DNA of 29,870 nucleotides from CAYUKK01 sp964445305 (GTDB lineage Bacteria > Acidobacteriota > Aminicenantia > Aminicenantales > UBA8522), in the NCBI GenBank assembly GCA_964445305.1, contig CAYUKK010000052.1, positions 1-29,870 of the forward strand. The letters run 5' to 3'. Shown piece by piece: positions 1 through 7,456 of the stretch. A model generated the notes under the pieces. The model was not told the DNA's origin and did not search any database. It worked only from the letters and a program-made list of their open reading frames with translations. How positions within the stretch are numbered: the first letter of the stretch is position 1; every line of letters starts with the position of its first letter. The translations under genes and the position numbers were made by a program.

Positions 1-149
1 CGGCGAGCCAGGCGGAAGAGTGCTCAAGTAGTGACGAAACAGAGCCCGATTGTTCTCCACCCGAACAGCCGCTTGCTTCTGGCCAGCTTCGTCGACCGAA
101 GCAAACACCGAATACCTCTTGTGGGCATCACATCCAAAAAACGATTCAT
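1..149 (-). CDS. IS110-family transposase, N-terminal fragment (runs off the left edge; apparent frameshift)
   Basis: Translation of the minus strand from base 135 to 1 gives FGCDAHKRYSVFASVDEAG followed by about 25 more residues. This is the start of the DEDD (RuvC-like) domain of IS110-family transposases, with the first catalytic Asp in the G-x-D-x-H-K motif. These enzymes are DNA recombinases that move the element. An ATG at 149-147 has a good GGAGG site (9 bases upstream) and would give MNRF just before the motif, the usual family geometry, but it is out of frame by one base: the run of six A at 136-141 (T in the message) would need to be seven. The uninterrupted frame could start only at a GTG (180-178) with a poor ribosome binding site. 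It may be a frameshift mutation, a sequencing error or slippage. The rest of the gene lies outside the window. Confidence 0.75.
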
Positions 150-345
150 CTTGCTTTACCTCCTTTACTCCTTTATACACCTTCTAGCGGAGTTGATGCA
201 GCGCTTTCATATAATCAATTTCTGGGTGATAGTGGAGTATTGACGATGATGGTCACGACCGACATAATCTTTTTGTGCATCTCCAAAAATGAGAAGTCTT
301 AAGGAAGAGTCTATCCAACTCTCCGCGGTGGTGCATCAAAAAGTA
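150..345 (-). other. Candidate non-coding end of the IS110 element (possible bridge RNA region)
   Basis: About 200 bases lie between the transposase start and the broken GH95 gene. IS110-group elements carry their bridge RNA in the non-coding end upstream of the transposase, so this is where it would lie. Visible structure: a hairpin at 303-324 (arms AGAGT/ACTCT extended by GG/CC past one bulged A), a weaker hairpin around GGTCGTGACC, and two copies of GTGCATC at 275-281 and 331-337, each followed within a few bases by an A run. The element boundary and the RNA itself are not demonstrated; the location argument is the main support. Confidence 0.3.
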
Positions 346-348
346 AAG

Positions 349-1308
349 ATGAGCGGGAAAGCGGGTTTGTCCAATATTCCCACAATAATTTTGTTCATCA
401 TCCTACCAGCTCTAAGGATGTTCGGCCAGACTGCAATTCCTTCCCGAAAGATCGACCCGACAACGGTTATCTGGTATGAACATCCGGCGGATAAATGGGA
501 AAATGCCTTCCCCGTGGGCAACGGCCGTTTGGGAGCGATGGTTTTTGGCCGCACTGACGAAGAAAGGATTCAGCTCAACGAAGAGACGTACTGGAGTGGT
601 GGACCTTAAGCTGACCATATCGCTTCCCATCGCCAGCTTTTCCGCCGGGTTTCCCTCGACCTCGGCTCGGCTGACAATTCTTTTTTGCCTACCGATGAGA
701 GAATCAAAAACTACAACGGGAAAAATGACCCCAATTTAGCGGCCCTTGTTTTTCAATTCGGCCGCTATCTGCTGGTCTGCTCTTCCAGGCCTGGAACCCA
801 GCCGGCCAACCTTCAGGGCATCTGGAATGAAAGCATGAACCCAGCGTGGGATGCAAAGTGCACGACCAACATCAACTTAGAAATGAACTACTGGCCAGCA
901 GAGCTCACCAACCTTTCCGAGTGTGCCGAGCCCCTCTTGAAGATGATAAAAGAGCTGACCGACCAGGGCTCGGAAGTGGCCAAGGAGCATTTCATGAAAG
1001 GAAGCGTTGAATTTTTCCTCGATTTTCTGGAGCCACATCCCAAACATGGCTGGCTGGTGACCAACCCTTCTACCTCGCCTGAAAATTTTCCCGACCGGCC
1101 GGGAAACATAACTTTTTTTGATGAAACGACAGGCTGGATGAGTCCGGGCACAACCCTTTGCGCTGGCTCGACCATTGACCTTCAGATTCTCGGCGACCTT
1201 TTCAGCTACGTGGGTGAAGCCTCAAAAATCCTTGGAATTGATGAGGAATTCAGGAAAAAAGTTCTGGAAACCAACTTAAAGTTGAGGCTGGCAGCAGACC
1301 AAGAATAA
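349..1308 (+). pseudogene. Decayed GH95 alpha-L-fucosidase
   Basis: The N-terminus has a signal-like hydrophobic stretch, then WYEHPADKWENAFPVGNGRL and EETYWSGGP, which are characteristic of glycoside hydrolase family 95 (1,2-alpha-L-fucosidases and relatives). An in-frame TAA at 607-609 follows directly. The same frame then resumes with ADHIASHRQLFRRVSLDLG and LPTDERIKNYNGKNDPNLA, and continues through ANLQGIWN and TTNINLEMNYWPAE to LETNLKL before ending at 1308. Compared with a usual family length of roughly 750-800 residues, about 200 residues of the N-terminal beta-sandwich and linker are missing at the stop, and the C-terminal part of the catalytic barrel is gone. The result is about 320 codons and cannot be an active enzyme. 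The adjacent IS110 element may be linked to the damage. Start at 349 is chosen because it precedes the signal-like segment; an upstream in-frame ATG lies at 289. Confidence 0.85.
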
Positions 1309-1592
1309 CGGGGCCCCGTGGTGCGGTCTCTTATAAAATAATTGGGCAGGATACTATTGAATTCAAGACCAGGGTTGGAGAAAAGTACGCCATCAATTCT
1401 TAATGAGAAGCCAAAGAGGACTCCATTTTCAACACCTGTTCTCGAAATAGAGTTGACTACTCTGACCGTCGGCGACCGAATGAATTTCCACCCAACTTCC
1501 ATTTCTTGGCCACCGAGGAAGGAGTTGAATAGGGCAAGCACCCTCATGGAGCCCAGTATAGCGGCACATTGCCTGCCAAAATTCGCGTTGGT
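1309..1592. other. Intergenic or degraded sequence, nothing recognised
   Basis: This stretch lies between the broken GH95 gene and the 3' end of dnaE. Short open frames exist on both strands, the longest about 100 codons on the minus strand and overlapping the GH95 remnant. I recognise no family in either. Given the decay next door it is probably gene debris. Confidence 0.4.
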
Positions 1593-4451
1593 CTAAAATG
1601 TTTTCAAGAAACTGCAGTTGTGGAGTTTGACCACGCCGGAGCCGTCGCGGCGTACCTCGCCCCGCAGGCAGCAGAGGGGCGGCGAGCCGAAGCTCAGGCA
1701 GCGCTTTTCTCCCACGCCCTCCAAGAGCCCCGTCTCGTCCTCGAACAAATAGAAGTACTTGCGGCCGCCGTTCGTCTCCTTGAGCCGGGCGTCTACCACC
1801 CGCACCACGAGCTCCACCTGCCGGCCAATGTAATTCCCCAGGTCCCTGATCCGTAGCTCCGGCCTCTTCCCCTCGTAGAGCTCGAGCGAATCCGGGCCGG
1901 GGCTAAACCCGAGAGAATCGACGAGCATCTTGGCCTTCTCGAGCGGGTTCATGTCGGCGACTCCCTCCATGTCCTCGAGTCCCTGGAAATGGCGGAGAAT
2001 CTGCCGCGTCCGGCGCGGCTCGAGGGAGTCGAAAACGCCAGCCTTGATGAGATAGAGGAGCTCCGCCTTCCCGAGATGGACCCGACTCAAAAAATCCTCG
2101 ACCGAGACGAACTCAGCCTCCTTGCGCTCCTCGAGGATCTTTTCGATTGTCCTCACCGCCAGCCCCTTGATCGAGGCCAGGCCGACGCGGATATTCGACC
2201 CCTCGACCTCGAACCCGTAACCAGAGCGGTTAATGTCCGGGCCCAAGATGTGGACGCCCCGACGCTTGGCTTCTTCGATGTACTCAGTGAGGGAGTAATA
2301 TCCACCTCCAGCGTTGAGCACGGCCGCCATGTACGTCACCGGGTGGTGAGCTTTGAGGTAGACAGCCTGGTAGGCCATGGCCGCATACGACGCGCTGTGA
2401 GCTTTATTGAAGGAATAGGAGGAGAATTTCTCCAGCGTCGTCCAGAGCTTTTCGACTTCGGCCGCCGTGTAGCCCCGTTCGCGCGCCTCGCCAAAAAACT
2501 TCTCCTTGAGCGCCGCCCGGCCGCCGTTTCTCTTCTTGAGGACCCGGCGCAGCCAATCGCCCTCTTCCGGCGGCATTCCGGCCACCCGCTCGGCCACCTG
2601 CATGACTTGCTCTTCGTAGAGGAGAAGCCCGCCGGTCTCGGGGAGGATTTTCTCGAGGAGGGGGTCGCGAAAAGTCTGTCGCTTTTCCCGCGCCCGGAGG
2701 AGCGCTTCTTTCATCCCGCTTTCGGTCGGCCCGGGCCGGATGAGGGCCAGAGCCTGGGTGAGCTCGTGGATGGTAGCTGGCTTCATCCGGCGGAGGAGGT
2801 TCATCATGGCTGGGCTTTCCACCTGGAAGCAGCCGATGGTCTGGGCAGTCTGGAGGAGCTTGTAGGTCTTGGCGTCATCGGGCGGGATGCTCCGGAGGCC
2901 CAGCTTCTCTTTCGCCGCGGAGATGGCGGCGAGCCCGCGCACGGAAAGCAAATCGAGCTTGATGAGCTTCAAATCTTCGACCGCGTCCCGGTCAAAATGG
3001 CTCATGACGAACCCCTTGGCCGATTGCTCGAGCGGGAGGTAACGACCGGCCGGCGCCGGCGTGATGATGACACCGCCCACATGGAGGGAGACCTCGGCAT
3101 AGACGCCGCCGAGCTCCGCCGCCATCTTCCAGATCTCGAGCTGGCCGGCCGCGGGTTTATCCCGGCGCAAGAAATCGGGCTCAGCGAAAAATGGAATTCT
3201 CTTCGCCAGCGAGCGCGCCTCCTCGGGTGGCAGGCCGAAGGCCCGGGCTGTCTCGTAGAGGGCGGAGCGGGCGCGGTAGTTCTTCAGGCTGCAGACAAAC
3301 GCCCCGCCGGTCTTTTCTCCCTGGCCGTACTTTCTCAGAACATAGGCGAGGATTTCGTCGCGGCGGCGAGAATCAAAATCGAGGTCGATATCCGGCGGGT
3401 CGTTCCGGCCACAGTTGAGGAAGCGCTCGAAGTAGAGGTCGAACTCGACCGGGTTGACGTGGGAGATGCCGAGGAGATAGGCCAGATAGGAGGAAGCGCC
3501 CGAACCCTTGAGGTTGTGGAGAATGCCGCGGCGCCGGGCGAACTCGACGACATCGTGGACGATGAGGAAGTAGGGGGCGAACCCGGATTTCTCGATGACC
3601 TCGAGCTCATGGCGCGCCCTCTCCCTCTCGCGCCAGCTCAGGTTTCTCGCTTCCCGGAGCCGCCCCAAGATGAGCTCTCGCAGGGTTATGGAAAAGAGGT
3701 CGGCCGGAAGCGGCGGCACGATATTTTCGAAGGTCAAATGACATTTCTCGGCCACCTCGAACGTTCGCTCAAAGGCGCCTTTGACCGCCGAACCGAATTT
3801 CTTAAGAGCGATCGCTTCCTGGGCCGGGCCGAAAAGCGGCACCTTGTCTGCCAGCCTCTGTCTTTCTGGCGGAAAGGGAATTTTCTCGACAATGGCCCGG
3901 AGGAGGATCAGGCGGTCCGGGCTGGTGATGAATTTGAGCGGGTTGGCCCAGACGACGGGGAGGTTGTAGGTGCGTCTCCACTCCCCCACTTTCCTAAAGT
4001 TGGAAAAATCGCCGCCCAGGTATAAATCTCCGCCAGGGAAAAATTCGATCGCAGGGCTGATGTCTTCACGCTGGGGAATAAGAATAACGACCAGGCCATC
4101 CGTCGCCAACCGAACCGTTCTTTCTTTTTCCCGCCGCCCTTCTCTCCCTTCAGCCAGCCTTCTCTCCTTCCAATTGAAAATCTCCATCAGGTTCCAGTAG
4201 CCTTCCCGGCTCTTGACGAGGAAGACAAAGTGCCGCCCCGCAATCTTCATCTCGCAGCCGAAAATGGGCCGAACGCCACGCGCTTCAGCCGCCCTCTTCC
4301 ACCTGGCCCAGCCGTAGAGGTTTTCGATGTCGGCGATGGCGGCAGCGGGAAGTCTCTTCCGTGCCACCCACGCCGCGACCTCCTCAAGGGTGATACTCCC
4401 CTTCCCGCGACTGTAAACCGAATGCAAGCGCAGTGGAACAAACATGGCCAC
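1593..4451 (-). CDS. Error-prone DNA polymerase III alpha subunit (DnaE2/ImuC-like), short form
   Basis: This is a C-family replicative-type DNA polymerase of 952 residues, shorter than the roughly 1050 of DnaE2 and 1160 of E. coli DnaE. Domains in order: PHP (about 1-220), palm/thumb with KGSGASSYLAYLLGISHVNP (315-334), catalytic PDIDLDFD (353-360) and the third Asp in KLDLLSVRG (Asp500), fingers with LIRPGPTESG and FNKAHSASYA, a helix-hairpin-helix region (about 780-810) and an OB fold (about 865-952). The PHP domain keeps HSVYS but lacks the usual H-x-H pair and the later metal-binding His, so it is probably not a nuclease. There is little sequence past the OB fold for tau binding. It starts with GTG directly after the dinB stop (4454-4452); an ATG two codons later is an alternative. 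Its place after lexA and dinB indicates DNA-damage translesion synthesis. Confidence 0.9.
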   Translation of the reverse strand: MAMFVPLRLHSVYSRGKGSITLEEVAAWVARKRLPAAAIADIENLYGWARWKRAAEARGVRPIFGCEMKIAGRHFVFLVKSREGYWNLMEIFNWKERRLAEGREGRREKERTVRLATDGLVVILIPQREDISPAIEFFPGGDLYLGGDFSNFRKVGEWRRTYNLPVVWANPLKFITSPDRLILLRAIVEKIPFPPERQRLADKVPLFGPAQEAIALKKFGSAVKGAFERTFEVAEKCHLTFENIVPPLPADLFSITLRELILGRLREARNLSWRERERARHELEVIEKSGFAPYFLIVHDVVEFARRRGILHNLKGSGASSYLAYLLGISHVNPVEFDLYFERFLNCGRNDPPDIDLDFDSRRRDEILAYVLRKYGQGEKTGGAFVCSLKNYRARSALYETARAFGLPPEEARSLAKRIPFFAEPDFLRRDKPAAGQLEIWKMAAELGGVYAEVSLHVGGVIITPAPAGRYLPLEQSAKGFVMSHFDRDAVEDLKLIKLDLLSVRGLAAISAAKEKLGLRSIPPDDAKTYKLLQTAQTIGCFQVESPAMMNLLRRMKPATIHELTQALALIRPGPTESGMKEALLRAREKRQTFRDPLLEKILPETGGLLLYEEQVMQVAERVAGMPPEEGDWLRRVLKKRNGGRAALKEKFFGEARERGYTAAEVEKLWTTLEKFSSYSFNKAHSASYAAMAYQAVYLKAHHPVTYMAAVLNAGGGYYSLTEYIEEAKRRGVHILGPDINRSGYGFEVEGSNIRVGLASIKGLAVRTIEKILEERKEAEFVSVEDFLSRVHLGKAELLYLIKAGVFDSLEPRRTRQILRHFQGLEDMEGVADMNPLEKAKMLVDSLGFSPGPDSLELYEGKRPELRIRDLGNYIGRQVELVVRVVDARLKETNGGRKYFYLFEDETGLLEGVGEKRCLSFGSPPLCCLRGEVRRDGSGVVKLHNCSFLKTF

Positions 4452-5675
4452 TCACCTCGTCAGTGACGCCGTCTTGAGGACAAAACCGCGCCTCGGCTCG
4501 AACTCGTAGATGGCGTCGAGCATCCTCTCCCGGACGGTCAGGAGCGAGCCGAACCCGTATTTCTCCCGCACCCGGTCGATGGCAGCGCCGAGCCGCTCCT
4601 CGCGGTCCGAGTAGGGCTCGAAAAGCGCCAGCGGCCGGGCCCTAACCAGGTCTGAGGCCTTGACGCCGACGAGCCGCAGGGAAAGCCGAGACGCTGAGAA
4701 GAGCTTGAGAAAGAGTTCCTCGGCGACGCGATAAATCGCGCCCATCTCCTGGAGAGGGATGAGAAGGAGGCGGCGCCGGACCTCGGTCTTGAAGTCGGAG
4801 TAGCGGGCCTTGACCTCAATGACGTGGGCAAAGACATGCTCCTGGCGGAGGCCGAGAGTGAGCCTATCGCAGAGATAGGCAAGATGCGCAAGAAGCAGCC
4901 GCCTGTCCCAGATATCCTCGAGGAAGGTCGTCTCGCGCGATAAGGACTTGGGGACAGTACGGGTGAACACGGGCCGACTGTCGATTCCCCGCGCCTGGAG
5001 ATAGACTTCCTCTCCCTCGAGCCCGAAGAGGGAGCGCAGCACCGAGCGCGGCATCCCCCAGAGGTCGCCTATCTTGTGGATATTGAGCATCCGGAGGATG
5101 ACCTGGGCCTTGGGACCGATCCCGGGAAGGCACTCGATGCCCAGGTGGCGGAGGAATTCTTCCTCGCGGCCCGGCTCGACTTCGAAGAAGCCGGCGGGCT
5201 TGGCCCGTTTCGTCGCCAGCTTGGCCAGGATTTTATTCGGCCCTACGCCGACGGAGACTTTAAGGCCGAGCTCTTTCTCAACCCGGGCTTTAATCCGGCG
5301 GGCAGCTTCGGAGAAGGAGGCATAGAGCGGCCGGCAGCGCGTTAGCTCGAGGTAGGCTTCGTCGAGTGAGGCCGCCTCGACATCGGGCGTGTACTCGGAG
5401 AGAATCCGGAAAAACTTCTCCGAGAAGGCCTGATAGACCTGGTAGTTGCCGCGGATGAAGAGGCCATTCGGGCAGAGCTGGTAAGCCTGTCGCAGGGGCA
5501 TGCCGGCGTGGACACCGTAGCGCCGCGCTTCGTAGTTGCAGGTCGCCGCCACACCCCGCTCGTGGGGCAGGCCGCCGACGATGACCGGCCTACCCTTGAG
5601 AGCGGGGTTGAGGAGCTCCTCGACAGTCGCAAAAAAGGCGTCGATGTCGATGTGGACAACGCACCGCTCTCTCAT
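4452..5675 (-). CDS. dinB: DNA polymerase IV (Y-family translesion polymerase)
   Basis: 407 residues. The N-terminus HIDIDAFFATVEE supplies the first metal-binding Asp (Asp10) and ASLDEAYLE the catalytic Asp105-Glu106 pair. VGVGPNKILAKLATKRAKP is the conserved palm/fingers motif, CLPGIGPKA the helix-hairpin-helix of the thumb, and the C-terminal 150 residues form the little finger. The full catalytic set means it is a working Pol IV type rather than the catalytically dead ImuB often found in such cassettes. It copies past damaged bases at low fidelity. The stop codon is immediately followed by the GTG of the dnaE gene, so the two are co-translated. A 174-base gap separates it from lexA upstream on the same strand. 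I see no clear clamp-binding tail at the extreme C-terminus, which ends LKTASLTR. Confidence 0.95.
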   Translation of the reverse strand: MRERCVVHIDIDAFFATVEELLNPALKGRPVIVGGLPHERGVAATCNYEARRYGVHAGMPLRQAYQLCPNGLFIRGNYQVYQAFSEKFFRILSEYTPDVEAASLDEAYLELTRCRPLYASFSEAARRIKARVEKELGLKVSVGVGPNKILAKLATKRAKPAGFFEVEPGREEEFLRHLGIECLPGIGPKAQVILRMLNIHKIGDLWGMPRSVLRSLFGLEGEEVYLQARGIDSRPVFTRTVPKSLSRETTFLEDIWDRRLLLAHLAYLCDRLTLGLRQEHVFAHVIEVKARYSDFKTEVRRRLLLIPLQEMGAIYRVAEELFLKLFSASRLSLRLVGVKASDLVRARPLALFEPYSDREERLGAAIDRVREKYGFGSLLTVRERMLDAIYEFEPRRGFVLKTASLTR

Positions 5676-5766
5676 CAGGTCCCCGCTTTCAGGCTTCGCT
5701 AGTCCTCCAAAGTGTCTCTCTTCCTCGTCACTTAAAAAATTCTCCCCGCCGCATCACCCTCACCTC

Positions 5767-5788
5767 TCTCCCCTCTCCTCAGGGGAGA
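5767..5788. repeat. C/G-rich inverted repeat in the lexA-dinB gap
   Basis: A perfect inverted repeat with arms TCTCCCCT and AGGGGAGA and a six-base loop lies in the 174-base lexA-dinB spacer. Neither strand has a T-run after it, so it is not a standard intrinsic terminator. It could be a dispersed intergenic repeat or an mRNA processing site between lexA and dinB. Confidence 0.4.
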
Positions 5789-5849
5789 AGAAAAGAGAAA
5801 CACTCTTCTTCCCTCGCCCCCCGGAGAGCAAAAAACTCCCGCCCGGTTC

Positions 5850-6479
5850 TCAGTATTTCCGGAGCAGGCCGATGACGCGGCCGACGACCCGGAGTTCCTT
5901 GACCTCGATCGGCTTATACTCGGGGTTCTCGGGGACGAGGAGAATCCGGCCGTTCTCCCGGCGGAGCCTCTTCAAAGTCACGGAGCCGTCGTCGAGGCGA
6001 GCGACGACCATCTCGCCCGAGTTGGCCGTTGTCGTCCGCTCAAGAAGCACCCGGTCGCCGTCGTCGATGTAAGCATCGACCATGCTCTTGCCGATGACCC
6101 GGATGCAGAAGATGTTGCCGCGGCGGCGGCCAACCATCCACTCGGGAACCTCCACGTTCTCGCCGAGGGACTCGAAAACTTCCTCGGGCCGGCCGGCAGG
6201 GGCGACACCAACCAGGGGCACCCGGATCTGGTGGTCGAGCGGCGCCGGAAAGCCGGCCAGGCGAAGCTCGCCAGCCTCGCGCCGGAGGTAGCCCTTCCGC
6301 TCCAGGCTCAGGATGTGCTTGAACACGGCCGAGGGGTTGCTGAGGCCAAGCCGTCGCCCGAGCTCGCGGATGGTCGGGGGAAACCCGCGCTCGAGGACAA
6401 AGCTCTCGATGGCCCGGAGAACCCTGGCCTGCCTCCTGGTCAACTCTTTCCTTATTTTGTTTACCATTTTGTTCACCAT
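5850..6479 (-). CDS. lexA: LexA repressor (SOS regulator, S24 autoprotease)
   Basis: 209 residues from the first ATG. The N-terminal winged helix-turn-helix covers about 9-73 (LTRRQARVLRAIESFV, FPPTIRELGRRLGLSNPSAV). The hinge carries the Ala95-Gly96 self-cleavage site in GVAPAGRPEE. The C-terminal peptidase has the Ser132 nucleophile in IGKSMVDAY and the Lys170 general base in SVTLKRLRR; the 38-residue spacing matches E. coli LexA. It represses SOS genes until RecA filaments trigger cleavage, and very likely controls the dinB and dnaE genes downstream as well as itself. The start is ambiguous: ATG 6479 has no Shine-Dalgarno and almost coincides with the predicted transcript start, while ATG 6467 has GGTGA five bases upstream. 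The choice changes only four residues (MVNK, repeated). Confidence 0.95.
   Translation of the reverse strand: MVNKMVNKIRKELTRRQARVLRAIESFVLERGFPPTIRELGRRLGLSNPSAVFKHILSLERKGYLRREAGELRLAGFPAPLDHQIRVPLVGVAPAGRPEEVFESLGENVEVPEWMVGRRRGNIFCIRVIGKSMVDAYIDDGDRVLLERTTTANSGEMVVARLDDGSVTLKRLRRENGRILLVPENPEYKPIEVKELRVVGRVIGLLRKY
6454..6477 (-). repeat. Tandem 12-bp repeat over the lexA start; possible LexA operator
   Basis: GGTGAACAAAAT and GGTAAACAAAAT lie head to tail just downstream of the -10 box, spanning both possible start codons and encoding the MVNKMVNK N-terminus. The GAAC/AAAC direct-repeat spacing recalls direct-repeat LexA boxes of some bacteria, so it may be the autoregulatory operator. 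This is inference; a simple coding duplication is possible. Confidence 0.35.
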
Positions 6480-6483
6480 ATAT

Positions 6484-6512
6484 AAAATACGTCAGCCACC
6501 GGCCTTTGTCAA
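6484..6512 (-). promoter_or_regulatory. Strong sigma70-type lexA promoter
   Basis: On the minus strand TTGACA (6512-6507) is followed by a 17-base spacer and TATTTT (6489-6484). The predicted transcription start falls at about 6478, on or next to the first lexA ATG, implying a leaderless or very short-leader message. Confidence 0.75.
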
Positions 6513-6515
6513 GTA

Positions 6516-6531
6516 AAATTTTTAAAAATTT
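6516..6531. promoter_or_regulatory. A/T palindrome upstream of the lexA -35 box (possible UP element)
   Basis: A perfect 16-base palindrome, AAATTTTTAAAAATTT, sits four bases upstream of the -35 hexamer, where an alpha-CTD-binding UP element would lie. It could also be an operator for another regulator. Confidence 0.4.
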
Positions 6532-6596
6532 GGATGACTTGCCAAAGGCGCCCAGTACCACAGCGCGCCGGAGAAAGCTCTTGCCATGGGTTTCGT

Positions 6597-7316
6597 CTAT
6601 AATTTCCAGGTGCCGGCGACGACGAGGTTAGTCCCGGTGATGCGGTCAGCCTTTTTCGAGGCAAGAAAGGCCACAGCTTCAGCGACATCCTTGGCCTTCC
6701 CAAGCCTTCCCGGTCGAATTTTCATCTTTGCAGGGAGCCTGCCCCCCTCTATCAGCCCGGGCGAAACCATGTTGACGGTGATGCCCGATTCAAGCTCGGA
6801 TGCAGCCACGGAACGGGTCAGAATGAGTAACCCTGTCTTGGCCACGGCATAAGGCGTGATGGTCGAAAAAGCGAGGAGCTGCTCCACCCGGTGATAGCCT
6901 ATGTTGATGATTCTCCCCCACCGCCGCGCTCTCATGCCGGGAAGAGCTGCTTTGATGCACTCGAGGGCACTGATGAGGTTGGCGCGGAAAAGAGATTCCC
7001 ACTCGGCCGGCTTGAATTCTTCCCATGGCTTGATGAGAATGGGCCCGAAATTGTTGACCAGGATGTCTAGCCGGCCAAATCTTTCTTCTATCCGCTTAAT
7101 CAAGCGCCCACCCGCGCCGGGTCTGGCCAGGTCAGCAGCAAAAGCATGGCTTCTTTTTCCTTTTGCTCTGATTTCTCTTACGACCTCGAGGGCAGCCTGT
7201 CTTCGGCTTTTATAATGGACAGCCACACTCCCGACGTCATCAGCCAAGCGGAGAGCAATCTCTCGACCGATTCCCCGGCTGCTCCCTGTAACGAGCGCGA
7301 TTCTTTCGACCTTCAT
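6597..7316 (-). CDS. Short-chain dehydrogenase/reductase (SDR), FabG-like
   Basis: 239 residues with a classical SDR Rossmann fold: the NAD(P)-binding motif TGSSRGIGRE near residues 10-19, the structural NNFGP motif near 88, catalytic Tyr and Lys in PYAVAKTG, and the C-terminal VSPGLIEGG and ITGTNLVVAG segments. The Ser normally found about 13 residues before the catalytic Tyr is absent: the segment reads NIGYHRVEQLLAFSTITPYA, with the nearest Ser only five residues before Tyr. Activity may therefore be altered, or that loop may align differently. The substrate cannot be deduced. It lies upstream of lexA on the same strand but with 117 bases between them and a separate lexA promoter, so the two need not be functionally linked. 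Confidence 0.85.
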   Translation of the reverse strand: MKVERIALVTGSSRGIGREIALRLADDVGSVAVHYKSRRQAALEVVREIRAKGKRSHAFAADLARPGAGGRLIKRIEERFGRLDILVNNFGPILIKPWEEFKPAEWESLFRANLISALECIKAALPGMRARRWGRIINIGYHRVEQLLAFSTITPYAVAKTGLLILTRSVAASELESGITVNMVSPGLIEGGRLPAKMKIRPGRLGKAKDVAEAVAFLASKKADRITGTNLVVAGTWKL

Positions 7317-7339
7317 GAGCTCACATCGGCGATAGGGGG

Positions 7340-7369
7340 ATGTTACGATGCCCTCGCCCAGAGAGTCAA
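7340..7369 (-). promoter_or_regulatory. Putative promoter of the SDR gene
   Basis: Minus-strand TTGACT (7369-7364), an 18-base spacer and TAACAT (7345-7340) lie 24 bases upstream of the SDR start codon. Confidence 0.4.
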
Positions 7370-7456
7370 GTCACCGGTCTTGTTGTCATTGGCAAGACCA
7401 GAACCAAGGAGGCCAAATTAGAATCGCCGTCTGGTTAGCCCTAACGTGAGGTTAAA

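Noticed and set aside
31..243. A 70-codon plus-strand open frame at the left edge
   Set aside because: It is antisense to the recognisable IS110 transposase N-terminus and has no family features.
1989..4025. A 678-codon plus-strand open frame
   Set aside because: It mirrors the dnaE gene on the opposite strand; GC-rich codons on the coding strand create long antisense frames. The dnaE motifs are unambiguous.
5767..5788. Intrinsic terminator after lexA
   Set aside because: The hairpin is good but neither strand has a T-run, so I list it as an inverted repeat only.
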